Source: CAYJGN01 sp964369635 (GTDB taxonomy: Bacteria; Bacillota; Clostridia; Oscillospirales; Ruminococcaceae). From it: a stretch of 8,681 nucleotides of DNA. Location: the NCBI GenBank assembly GCA_964369635.1, contig CAYJGN010000062.1:1-8681 (forward strand), given 5' to 3'. Position numbers and translations under genes: made by a program. Under the pieces are notes generated by a model, which worked only from the letters and a program-made list of their open reading frames with translations, was not told the origin of the DNA and did no database searches. Of the stretch, positions 1-6,901 are shown piece after piece (position 1 is the stretch's first letter; every line of letters starts with the position of its first letter).

Positions 1-389
1 GACTTCGCCCCCTCGTCTGCTTCGAAATAATTGTTATACATAATAGTCACGCAGACCCATGTTGAAGAGCCGATACCGGTTATAACACGAAGCAGTAGGA
101 AATGCCACGTCTCAAAGCTAAAATACATAAGGGTACAGGCAACAAAATTTATAAAGCAACCAGCAGCTATAAATACTTTATGGCTTTGATATTTATCGCT
201 AATCATGCCGAGCGGTATTCTGCAAAATATCTGCGAAATTCCAACAGCACCGGATATAAGACCTATAAACTCAGGTGTTGCACCAAGCAATGAGAGGTTT
301 GGCGTCATATATGAGACATATGCATAGTGGGAGAACCAAAAAAGCGACGTTATAATGCATAACAGCATTTTTTTCGAGTTAGTTATCAT
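1..389 (-). CDS. MFS transporter, N-terminal part (3' end beyond window edge)
   Basis: Major facilitator superfamily membrane transporter; substrate unknown. Translating the minus strand from the ATG at 389 gives 129 residues with no stop before the left edge. Residues 8-30, 43-60, 72-93 and 98-118 are four hydrophobic segments that fit TM1-TM4. The loop between TM2 and TM3 reads GMISDKYQSHK (61-71), a good match to MFS motif A (Gly, Asp and basic residues), and TM4 begins with RVITGIGSS (101-109), like the family's Arg/Gly-rich helix. AGAGGT (395-400 on the plus strand) lies 5 bases before the ATG. The start overlaps the flippase stop as ATGA, so translation is probably coupled. About two thirds of the protein is missing, so substrate and subfamily cannot be judged. 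The family call is firm. Confidence 0.85.
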   Translation of the reverse strand, partial: MITNSKKMLLCIITSLFWFSHYAYVSYMTPNLSLLGATPEFIGLISGAVGISQIFCRIPLGMISDKYQSHKVFIAAGCFINFVACTLMYFSFETWHFLLLRVITGIGSSTWVCVTIMYNNYFEADEGAK

Positions 390-1783
390 TTATTACCTCT
401 TTTTAAAAGTTTTGTTGCCATTGAGAGAATCTCTTTGAAATTAACAGCAGCAATAAAAGCCGCTATTGCAAATGCATAAATCTCACTGTTTTTTATATCT
501 AAGACCATAATTGTAGCTTCTATTAAAATAAGTGCAATCATCGGGATAAATTTCAGAAAATTAATTTTTATCTTTATAAACTGTCTTGTATCAACTATAC
601 GCACTATAAAAACAAGCAGATAGCTTATAAGGGTTGCAATAGCCGCTCCTTGAACGCCCCATATCGGAATCATAACAAGATTTATAGCAATATTTGAAAT
701 CGATCCAAGCATTGAAGTTGAAAGGGTTCTCATACTCTTTTTATGCACAGTATAAACGCTGCCAAGAAAAGTTACAAGGCATGATAGCGAGGTCGCTATA
801 ACAAGAAAAGGAATATACTGCCACGATGAAAAAAAGCTCTCGCTGACAAGTATTCGAGTAATAATCTTTGAGCTTGCAATAAGTCCTGCCGCAATTATGA
901 AAACAACACTTGAATAGCTGTTAAAGACGTTTGAGAAAAACCTATCCCTCTCAGCACCCTCTTTTTCGCCCACTGCTGAGAGTTGCCACGAGTCGATAAA
1001 TATCGTTGAAACAAGAATTACTACCGATGGCACCCTATTTCCAACGGCATACAGTCCATTTGCAGCGGCTGAAACAAAATAAGTTACAAGATATCTATCA
1101 GAAACATTAGTAAACCACCATGAGACTTTTGTCGGTATAAGCGGAACGCTATATTTTAGCATCTCACTATAAAGGCGGCGAAGCTTCTGACGCGGTTTAT
1201 AAAACTTGCGAAGTCTGCCTGCAAAGAATAAAAAGGCAATAGATATAAAGTCGGCTGTTATAGTTGCTAAAACATATCCTGTTATCCCCATTTTGAAAAC
1301 AACGAGAAATAAAACATTAAATATAATCGTTGTTAGCGTTGACATAACTCCATCAATAGCAAATAACCGCACAAGCTTTCTGCCGCGGACAAACTGGGTA
1401 CAGAGAGTTCGCCCGCAAGCGGTCATTACATATAAAACAACAAGCGGCTCATACCCTCGTATCATCTCAAGGAGCATAAGTAGCGGTGAGGCGATTATCA
1501 AAACTGCAAACCCAAGTAGCAGCATATTAACGCCTACCGTAAAAACCGCCTGCTTTGAATACTTTTTATCGAGCGCAAACCGAATAACTGCACTTCCCAT
1601 AGTTAGCGATACTATCGGCAGTAGCAGATTTGCTGTTTGAACAATTAAATCAACAACACCATACTCGGTAGTTGTTAGCACCCTTGTATAAAGGGGCATT
1701 AAAAAAAAGACAAGAAGCTTTGAGCTAAAGGTACTGACCGCAAATATAACTGTATTAAATGCAAGCTGTCTGTACTTGTTCAT
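386..1783 (-). CDS. Polysaccharide/oligosaccharide flippase (Wzx/MVF-type)
   Basis: Integral membrane protein of the polysaccharide biosynthesis (Wzx/RfbX, MATE/MVF-like) group, which moves lipid-linked sugar units across the cytoplasmic membrane for capsule, exopolysaccharide or teichoic-acid-like polymers. From the chosen start it is 465 residues, the usual length, and is hydrophobic throughout with many predicted helices. The N-terminus (NTVIFAVSTFSSKLL, then MPLYTRVLTTTEYGVVDL) is the family's typical first helix and loop. The frame is open to an ATG at 1819, but the ATG at 1783 is preferred: it has GGGAGGAG (1790-1797) 6 bases upstream and begins MNKYRQLAFNTV, as relatives do. It is first in a minus-strand unit, with an MFS gene overlapping its stop by 4 bases. 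No glycosyltransferase or polymerase is nearby in the window, so the polymer is unknown. Confidence 0.88.
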   Translation of the reverse strand: MNKYRQLAFNTVIFAVSTFSSKLLVFFLMPLYTRVLTTTEYGVVDLIVQTANLLLPIVSLTMGSAVIRFALDKKYSKQAVFTVGVNMLLLGFAVLIIASPLLMLLEMIRGYEPLVVLYVMTACGRTLCTQFVRGRKLVRLFAIDGVMSTLTTIIFNVLFLVVFKMGITGYVLATITADFISIAFLFFAGRLRKFYKPRQKLRRLYSEMLKYSVPLIPTKVSWWFTNVSDRYLVTYFVSAAANGLYAVGNRVPSVVILVSTIFIDSWQLSAVGEKEGAERDRFFSNVFNSYSSVVFIIAAGLIASSKIITRILVSESFFSSWQYIPFLVIATSLSCLVTFLGSVYTVHKKSMRTLSTSMLGSISNIAINLVMIPIWGVQGAAIATLISYLLVFIVRIVDTRQFIKIKINFLKFIPMIALILIEATIMVLDIKNSEIYAFAIAAFIAAVNFKEILSMATKLLKRGNK

Positions 1784-1789
1784 AACCTT

Positions 1790-1797
1790 CTCCTCCC
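1790..1797 (-). promoter_or_regulatory. RBS deciding the flippase start
   Basis: GGGAGGAG on the minus strand, 6 bases before the ATG at 1783. It favours this ATG over the upstream in-frame ATG at 1819, which has no such site. Confidence 0.75.
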
Positions 1798-1859
1798 AAT
1801 AATATTTATAAGCTCCCACATGGAGAGCGACTATCTGAAATAAGCAAAATATAGATACT

Positions 1860-1888
1860 ATTTTAATATTATTTGAGGGTAAAGTAAA
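1860..1888 (-). promoter_or_regulatory. Candidate sigma-A promoter of the flippase/MFS unit
   Basis: On the minus strand, TTTACT (1883-1888) and TAAAAT (1860-1865) are separated by 17 bases, matching 4/6 and 5/6 of the sigma-A boxes. Transcription would start near 1853 and give a leader of about 70 bases. AT-rich DNA yields such matches by chance, so this is only a candidate. Confidence 0.45.
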
Positions 1889-1905
1889 GCGATTTTTTAT
1901 TTATC

Positions 1906-1934
1906 TTGTTTAGAATGGCAAAATATTATATAAT
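1906..1934 (+). promoter_or_regulatory. Sigma-A promoter of the gatCA operon
   Basis: TTGTTT (1906-1911), a 17-base spacer, then a perfect TATAAT (1929-1934). The start point would be near 1941, leaving a leader of only about 24 bases that contains GGAGGA (1955-1960) before the gatC ATG. There is no room for a riboswitch or T-box. It lies back to back with the candidate flippase promoter. Confidence 0.75.
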
Positions 1935-1964
1935 AGTTAGAGAAAAATTTTTTCGGAGGAAATT

Positions 1965-2252
1965 ATGATAGACAAAAAAGAACTTATCCACCTCTATAAT
2001 CTCGCGCGAATTTCATACAAGGAAGATGAGCTTGTTGATATGCAGAGCAGTATGGAGAATGTTATAAAATTTATGGATACCGTAGCCGATATCGACCTAT
2101 CGGACATCAAAGAGAATCTTCGCGATGAAAAGCAGCTCTCCCCCCTTCGCGATGATGAAATAACCCAGTCGCTCCCAACTGAAAAGGCACTTGCAAATGC
2201 TCCTGATAGTGCTGCGGGTTTATTTAAAACAAAAAAGGTTATGGAGGATTAG
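1965..2252 (+). CDS. gatC: Asp-tRNA(Asn)/Glu-tRNA(Gln) amidotransferase subunit C
   Basis: Small structural subunit of the GatCAB transamidase, which converts Glu-tRNA(Gln) to Gln-tRNA(Gln) and/or Asp-tRNA(Asn) to Asn-tRNA(Asn) in the cytoplasm. GatC wraps around GatA and helps hold it to GatB. The 95 residues are the normal length. The N-terminal part has the family pattern of LYNLARISYKEDEL (10-23) and a helix with VIKFMDTVADID. The C-terminal belt has LRDDE (61-65), LANAPDSA (76-83) and the GLF...KKVME ending. GGAGGA sits 4 bases before the ATG. Its TAG ends one base before the gatA ATG, as expected for subunits made in step. Confidence 0.95.
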   Translation: MIDKKELIHLYNLARISYKEDELVDMQSSMENVIKFMDTVADIDLSDIKENLRDEKQLSPLRDDEITQSLPTEKALANAPDSAAGLFKTKKVMED

Positions 2253-2253
2253 T

Positions 2254-3689
2254 ATGTCTTTTGAAAATATGAGTATAAAAGAGATGCGAGAGGCACTGGG
2301 TAGCAAAAAAATCTCAGCAGTCGAGCTTGCATCTGACTATTTAAATAGAATAGAGAGCGATGATGATAAAATCGGCGCATTTCTAACAGTTACTAAAGAT
2401 ATCGCCCTCGAAGATGCTAAAAGAGCGCAAAAACTAATAGATGATGGAAAAGCTGGCCCATTTTGCGGAATTCCTATTGCTATAAAAGATAATATCTGCA
2501 CAAACGGAGTTGAAACCACCTGCGCTTCGAAGATGCTTGAAGGATTTATACCGCCATACGATGCAACAGTTATAGAAAACTTGAAAAATGCAGGGGCTGT
2601 TATGCTCGGCAAAACAAATATGGACGAGTTTGCTATGGGTTCTTCAACCCAGCACTCATACTATAAAAAGACAAGCAATCCACATGACCTATCTAAAATC
2701 CCAGGCGGAAGCTCTGGCGGTTCCGCAGCGGCAGTTGCTGGGAATCTCGCGCCTGTTTCCCTTGGCAGCGATACAGGTGGCTCTATACGTCAGCCGGCTT
2801 CTTTTTGCGGTATAACAGGTATTAAGCCAACTTACGGAGCTGTTTCAAGATATGGTCTTGTTGCTTTTGCCTCTTCTCTTGACCAAATTGGTGTTTTTGG
2901 CAATAGCGCTGAAGATTGTGCTGAAGTTTTAAATGTTATCGCTACCAAAGATAGCAGAGATGCCACAAGCAAAGATAGCGGTATAAAAGATTTTGGCGGT
3001 AAAATTGGCAGCGATATAAAAGGTCTTAAAATAGCTGTTCCGACCGAATTTTTCGGAGAGGGACTTGACCCACAGGTCAAAGAGTCTGTCCTTGCTGCCG
3101 CTTCGTTCTATGAGAAAAACGGAGCAGAGCTTATCCCTGTTTCATTGCCATCGCTAAAATACGCTATTCCTGCATACTATCTAATCTCATCTTCCGAGGC
3201 GAGCTCAAATCTTGCACGATATGATGGTGTTAAGTATGGTTTCTCGGCAGATGGCGAAAATTATGAAGCTATGCTCCGAAATACAAGAAGAGATGGTTTT
3301 GGGGAAGAGGTTAAACGCAGAATTCTGCTTGGAAGCTATGCTTTAAGCTCTGGTTATTTCGATGCATATTATAAAAAGGGGCTACTTATCCGCCAAAAGA
3401 TAAAAGAGGAATTTAACTCTATCTTTGATAGCTGCGATATAATGCTCACCCCAACAACAACAAGTACCGCCCTATCAAAAGTTGAGAGAGAAGACCCTGT
3501 TTCTATGTACCTCTCTGATATCTATACTGTAACTGTAAACCTTGCAGGACTTCCTGGAGTTTCGGTTAAATGCGGCAATGATAACAGCGGCATGCCTATT
3601 GGGCTTCAGCTTATATCAAACCATTTTAAAGACGATNNNNNNNNNNTTTGATTTTAGGAGTTGCAGATTTTCTTGATAAAAACAGATAA
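2254..3689 (+). CDS. gatA: Asp-tRNA(Asn)/Glu-tRNA(Gln) amidotransferase subunit A (interrupted by an assembly gap)
   Basis: Amidase-signature subunit of GatCAB. It hydrolyses glutamine and feeds ammonia to GatB. The start at 2254 is chosen because it begins MSFENMSIKEMRE, lies one base after gatC and has GGAGG (2243-2247) upstream; the open frame further 5' is out-of-frame gatC sequence. The Ser-cis-Ser-Lys triad is present: Lys78 in PIAIKDN, Ser153 in GGSSGGS and nucleophile Ser177 in GSDTGGS. 461 residues are readable before the N run at 3637-3646, ending in ISNHFKDD. After the gap, the frame starting at 3648 reads LILGVADFLDKNR and stops at TAA 3687-3689, which resembles a short GatA C-terminus. 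The TGA at 3649-3651, reached by counting the ten Ns literally, is probably an artefact. Total length would be about 474 residues, slightly under the usual 485. Confidence 0.93.
3637..3646. other. Assembly gap (10 N) inside gatA
   Basis: Ten Ns are a scaffold placeholder, not a measured length. The gap interrupts the last codons of gatA. The flanks end in ...GACGAT and begin TTTGATTTTA. Joining GAT directly to TTG gives a continuous gatA frame, so the true gap may be near zero with the contig ends overlapping by a base or two. Confidence 0.95.
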
Positions 3690-3691
3690 TT

Positions 3692-4240
3692 ATGATACTG
3701 ATAAATAATTTTTCATATTTCGATGAAGTATATAAAATGCTAACTGAATACTTTCTTACCGATGAATATCGTCACTATAACAACCAAAGAGATATATTAA
3801 ACGATAAGAGATATTCTCTATATCAGTTTATCGACGATGAAACAGATAGCCTTATTGGCTTTATCTCATTTTGGCAGCTTGATAATTTATTCTTTATCGA
3901 ACATCTTGCAGTCGGCGAGAGCTATCGCAAGGAAGGGTATGGCTCAAAAATCCTAAAATACGGACTTTCTAAAACAACCGGCGATGTTGTCCTTGAAATT
4001 GAGCTACCAAGCGATGAAGTCGGCAAAAAGAGGCTTCAATTTTATCAAAAAAATGATTTCTATCATAACGAATATAAATACAGTCAACCCCCTCTAAACA
4101 AGGGCGATGATTCTATACCAATGAATATTCTAAGCTATAAAAAACCGCTATCTTTAGAAGAGTTTTCAAAGATAGCAAACACAATCTACCGCGATATATA
4201 CAAACAAGAGATGCCTGATTTTAATGTTGATTGGAACTAA
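3692..4240 (+). CDS. GNAT-family N-acetyltransferase
   Basis: Cytoplasmic acyl-CoA-dependent acetyltransferase of the GNAT fold; the acceptor substrate is unknown. It has 182 residues. The core strand and acetyl-CoA loop are clear: FFIEHLAVGESYRKEGYGSKIL (starting at residue 67) carries the Arg79-x-x-Gly82-x-Gly84 pyrophosphate-binding motif. LQFYQKNDFY (115-124) is the usual helix and Tyr-containing motif B. A C-terminal extension (about 145-182) with LSLEEFSKIANTIYRDIY is not part of the minimal fold. The ATG lies only 2 bases after the probable gatA TAA and has no obvious Shine-Dalgarno, which suggests translation coupled to gatA. The next gene begins at or just before its stop. Sharing a transcript with gatCA does not show that its substrate is related to tRNA. 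Confidence 0.85.
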   Translation: MILINNFSYFDEVYKMLTEYFLTDEYRHYNNQRDILNDKRYSLYQFIDDETDSLIGFISFWQLDNLFFIEHLAVGESYRKEGYGSKILKYGLSKTTGDVVLEIELPSDEVGKKRLQFYQKNDFYHNEYKYSQPPLNKGDDSIPMNILSYKKPLSLEEFSKIANTIYRDIYKQEMPDFNVDWN

Positions 4241-4241
4241 T

Positions 4242-4895
4242 ATGTATTTTGAATATGGCGAGAGAGAAAAAGAATACCTAAAGAAAAAAGATAAAAAACT
4301 CGGCTCTGCGATTGATATTATTGGCGATGTTAAAAGAGAGCTCGATGCTGATTTGTTTTCATCTGTAGTCCACCATATAATAGGTCAGCAGATTTCAGTT
4401 GTTGCACAGCGGACTATCTGGGGCAGACTATGCGAGCTTCTTTGTGAAGTAAACGCAGCTACCATTAGCAGCGCAACTGTCCCGCAACTTCAAAAATGCG
4501 GGATGACATTTAGAAAAGCCGAGTATATTAAAGGGTTTGCAGATAGCGTTGTTTCTGGCGAGCTTTCTTTAGAAGAACTTCCAAATAAAAGCGATGAGGA
4601 GATAATTAAAATTCTCTCTTCAATTAAAGGAATCGGCGTTTGGACAGCTGAAATGATCATGACCTTTTGCCTTTGTCGCCCCGATGTTATAAGTTATGGT
4701 GACCTTGCAATACTGCGTGGTATGCGTATGCTTTATCGGCACAGAAAAATTACCCCTGAAATTTTCGCCCGATATAAAAAGCGCTATTCCCCCTATGCAA
4801 CGACGGCGGCTATCTATCTATGGGCTATTGCGGCGGGTCGTGCTGGAAATCTTACAGATCCCGCACCGAAAAATAAAAAAAGTAAAAGCAAATGA
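4242..4895 (+). CDS. DNA-3-methyladenine glycosylase (AlkA-like, HhH-GPD)
   Basis: Base-excision repair glycosylase that removes alkylated purines, of the helix-hairpin-helix GPD superfamily. From the ATG at 4242 it has 217 residues, the size of the short Firmicutes AlkA-like enzymes that lack the E. coli N-terminal domain. Visible motifs are HHIIGQQIS (44-52), the hairpin SIKGIGVWTAEM (127-138), and PDVISYGDLAILRG (147-160), where Asp154 aligns with the catalytic Asp238 of E. coli AlkA. The C-terminus is Lys-rich. An ATG at 4224 would add 6 residues and overlap the acetyltransferase. The start at 4242 is preferred because MYFEYGE...KEYLKKKDKKLG is the usual beginning of this family; it lies one base after the previous TAA. 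It has no [4Fe-4S] Cys cluster, which argues against EndoIII or MutY. It is last in the gatCA operon and ends before a strong terminator. Confidence 0.9.
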   Translation: MYFEYGEREKEYLKKKDKKLGSAIDIIGDVKRELDADLFSSVVHHIIGQQISVVAQRTIWGRLCELLCEVNAATISSATVPQLQKCGMTFRKAEYIKGFADSVVSGELSLEELPNKSDEEIIKILSSIKGIGVWTAEMIMTFCLCRPDVISYGDLAILRGMRMLYRHRKITPEIFARYKKRYSPYATTAAIYLWAIAAGRAGNLTDPAPKNKKSKSK

Positions 4896-4969
4896 TTTCG
4901 GGCCTTGGACAAAATTTAAAGTCTGCGCTTTATTTGAAATTAATCTTTAAAGTAAATATAATCGTAAAT

Positions 4970-5003
4970 AAAGAGAGGTGAGCTTTTTAGTTCACCTCTC
5001 TTT
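4970..5003. terminator. Bidirectional intrinsic terminator
   Basis: A perfect 12-bp stem (4970-4981 with 4992-5003, GAGAGGTGA against TCACCTCTC) extends to about 15 bp through a G-T pair, C-G and T-A, closing a TTTT loop. It is followed by TTTTAGTTTG on the plus strand and by a CTTTATTTA run on the minus strand. It lies between the convergent glycosylase and carboxypeptidase genes and can end transcription from both sides. Confidence 0.88.
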
Positions 5004-5051
5004 TAGTTTGCATAAATCTATAATTTTGAAATCCCTTAAAATCTGCTATAT

Positions 5052-6371
5052 TTAGCTTATTCTCCTCATCCTTTTTATATGCCGCCTGCGGTTTCGCTTT
5101 GGTTTTTTTCGGTAGAAAAGTTTTTTTAATATAAGTAGTATTACCGTGAAAACGATAAATGCAAACGTTAATAAAACAAATGGATTTAGCAGAAATTCTA
5201 CCGTTTTTTGTGCTGTCAGTCCCGCCTGAGTTGTAAAACTCAAATTGAGCGCTGTATAGTCACTTGTGAGTGGAATAGAGATTTCAGAAGGAAAATATCC
5301 ATCAGCTGATGGAATCATCGCGTAAAACCTAAAGTAACTATAATCGGTTTCATCAACTGATAGTTTGCTTGGAATATTTGTTGTATAGAAAACATCATCC
5401 GAGCTCATATCAATATTTAGCAGATATCTGCCGCCGGTATTTAATGTTGCGGTGACTATTCCAACCCTATACCTACCATCATATACATCCACCAGAATAG
5501 GCTCAACATCTGAGGCTAAAAAGCTTATCTCTTTGAAGTTTTCAAAGCCATAGTCCAAAAGTTGTTTCGTATCATTATAGGTAATAGCTCCCGTCGCTCC
5601 CCCCATAACAACAGCTATAAGCTCTCTATTCCCGCTTTTTGCAACTGTTACTTTCGTATGCTGTGCTGCTGAAGTCCAGCCTGTTTTTCCACCAAATACC
5701 TCTTCATAATAGCTATCTTTTTCGGGATTTAGCATATTATCTATATTGGTAATCTCTCTATCATCGCTTAGATTAGTTGCAGGCATATTATACTGAACGC
5801 TTCCAAACACCCTATTAAATTCTTCATTTTGTATAACTATTCGCGTCATAAGAGCCATATCATAGGCTGTTGTCTGATGATATTTATCGGGAAGACCATG
5901 CGGGTTTGTAAAAAAAGTATCGAGTGCACCGGCTGATACGGCAAACTCATTCATAAGATTTGCAAATCCCTCTATAGACCCTGCAGTCCCTTCTGCTATA
6001 ACATTGCAGGCATCATTTGCAGACCATAGCATAGATGCATACTGCATATCCCGATGGGTTACTATCTCACCCGGTATAAGACCTGCTGTCGTCGCTTCTG
6101 GGATTAAATCTACCGCTCGCTCGCTTACAGTATAAACATCTTCCGCCGCACCATATAGCACCGAGAGATATATGGTTATAATCTTTGTTATACTTGCAGG
6201 CGCACGTACTTCACGCATATTTTTTTCATATAAGACCTGACCAGTTTGCGCGTCAATTAAAACCGCTGATGCACTGCTTATCGAAGGAATTTCGGCGGCA
6301 TGCGTCATCGTTGGCATTAAACTTATAAAAAATGTAACTATTAAAAAAAACATCATTAATTTTTTAACCAA
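5052..6371 (-). CDS. D-alanyl-D-alanine carboxypeptidase (DacF/PBP5-like)
   Basis: Serine penicillin-binding protein that trims the terminal D-Ala of peptidoglycan stem peptides outside the membrane. It has 439 residues. The signal peptide is MVKKLMMFFLIVTFFISLMP, with likely cleavage in THAAE near residues 25-26. All peptidase S11 motifs are present: SITK (60-63, nucleophile Ser60), SAN (117-119) and KTG (229-231). A C-terminal PBP5-like domain follows from about 285-390. A strongly hydrophobic helix at about 396-415 and a basic tail of 24 residues (14 Lys/Arg) end the protein. Most relatives end in an amphipathic helix instead. The start codon is TTG at 6371: GGAG (6380-6383) is 8 bases upstream, and the first ATG (codon 6) is too far from it. 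It probably forms a single-gene unit. The exact Dac paralogue cannot be named. Confidence 0.92.
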   Translation of the reverse strand: MVKKLMMFFLIVTFFISLMPTMTHAAEIPSISSASAVLIDAQTGQVLYEKNMREVRAPASITKIITIYLSVLYGAAEDVYTVSERAVDLIPEATTAGLIPGEIVTHRDMQYASMLWSANDACNVIAEGTAGSIEGFANLMNEFAVSAGALDTFFTNPHGLPDKYHQTTAYDMALMTRIVIQNEEFNRVFGSVQYNMPATNLSDDREITNIDNMLNPEKDSYYEEVFGGKTGWTSAAQHTKVTVAKSGNRELIAVVMGGATGAITYNDTKQLLDYGFENFKEISFLASDVEPILVDVYDGRYRVGIVTATLNTGGRYLLNIDMSSDDVFYTTNIPSKLSVDETDYSYFRFYAMIPSADGYFPSEISIPLTSDYTALNLSFTTQAGLTAQKTVEFLLNPFVLLTFAFIVFTVILLILKKLFYRKKPKRNRRRHIKRMRRIS

Positions 6372-6379
6372 ATCATTTT

Positions 6380-6383
6380 CTCC
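6380..6383 (-). promoter_or_regulatory. RBS deciding the TTG start of the carboxypeptidase
   Basis: GGAG on the minus strand, 8 bases before the TTG at 6371 and 23 bases before the first in-frame ATG. The ATG between them (6374-6376) runs into a stop after two codons. Confidence 0.65.
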
Positions 6384-6467
6384 ACTCTAAAAATGTTGTC
6401 CATTTATAAGTATGCTCACATCGAAGCAAAAATACAAACGAATTTTATCGGTTTTAAATATATTTCT

Positions 6468-6496
6468 ATTTTATAGTATTCGTACTTTTTTTACAA
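6468..6496 (-). promoter_or_regulatory. Candidate promoter of the carboxypeptidase gene
   Basis: Minus-strand TTGTAA (6491-6496) and TAAAAT (6468-6473) have a 17-base spacer, matching 4/6 and 5/6 of the sigma-A boxes. It starts just past the ptsH terminator, as an independent unit would need. The region is very AT-rich and weaker alternatives exist downstream. Confidence 0.4.
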
Positions 6497-6535
6497 CAAA
6501 AATATACCGCAGTAGATATAAACTCCACTGCGGTA
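6490..6535 (-). terminator. Intrinsic terminator of ptsH
   Basis: A perfect 9-bp inverted repeat, TACCGCAGT (6505-6513) and ACTGCGGTA (6527-6535), has a 13-base loop. On the minus strand it is followed by TATTTTTGTTG. It lies about 20 bases beyond the ptsH stop and oriented to end ptsH transcription. Confidence 0.85.
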
Positions 6536-6556
6536 CACTGTTTTCCCTATTAACTT

Positions 6557-6820
6557 CTATTCAGCAAATCCTGATTCAACAAGTTTTACAAGTCCCTCAA
6601 CTGCTTCAACTTCATCGGAACCATCTGCAATTATTTTAATAGCAGTTCCACCGATAATTCCCAGTGATAAAACACCGAGCAGACTCTTCGCGTTTACTCT
6701 TCTATCGGTTTTCTCAATCCAAATAGAAGCCTTGAATTCATTTGCTTTCTGGATAAAAAACGTTGCAGGTCTTGCGTGCAGTCCTACTTGGTTTAATACC
6801 GTTACCTCTTTAACAAGCAT
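6557..6820 (-). CDS. ptsH: Phosphocarrier protein HPr
   Basis: Cytoplasmic phosphocarrier of the sugar phosphotransferase system. It takes phosphate from enzyme I at His15 and passes it to EIIA domains. In Firmicutes, HPr kinase phosphorylates Ser46, and HPr-Ser-P then acts with CcpA in catabolite repression. The 87 residues are the standard length. GLHARPAT (13-20) holds His15 and Arg17; NAKSLLGVLSLG (43-54) holds Ser46. Having His15 argues for HPr rather than Crh. GAGGGAG (6829-6835) lies 8 bases before the ATG. The gene has its own promoter and terminator and is not joined to ptsI, which is not in the window. Confidence 0.95.
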   Translation of the reverse strand: MLVKEVTVLNQVGLHARPATFFIQKANEFKASIWIEKTDRRVNAKSLLGVLSLGIIGGTAIKIIADGSDEVEAVEGLVKLVESGFAE

Positions 6821-6872
6821 AATTAGATCTCCCTCAATAATAATAGCCTTTTAAGTACATTAGGTCAATTAC

Positions 6873-6901
6873 ATTATATCAATATTTATGACCTTAGTCA
6901 A
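6873..6901 (-). promoter_or_regulatory. Strong sigma-A promoter of ptsH
   Basis: Minus-strand TTGACT (6896-6901), a 17-base spacer and a perfect TATAAT (6873-6878): 5/6 and 6/6 of consensus, the best promoter in the window. Transcription would start near 6866, about 46 bases before the ATG. TGAC half-sites overlap and flank the boxes (see findings). Confidence 0.85.

Noticed and set aside
102..293. 63-codon plus-strand open frame
   Set aside because: It is antisense to the MFS transporter, whose minus-strand reading shows clear family motifs.
1206..1640. 144-codon plus-strand open frame
   Set aside because: It lies wholly antisense to the flippase and has no RBS or recognisable features.
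1812..1827. Small hairpin CTCC-CACAT-GGAG in the flippase leader
   Set aside because: Only 4 bp, with no T-run or sign of a regulatory RNA.
3647..3689. The LILGVADFLDKNR tail as the end of gatB rather than gatA
   Set aside because: GatB ends in a YqeY-like region with a different pattern. This tail aligns with the GatA C-terminus and continues HFKDD naturally.
6412..6639. 75-codon plus-strand open frame
   Set aside because: It crosses the ptsH terminator and runs antisense into ptsH; a chance frame.
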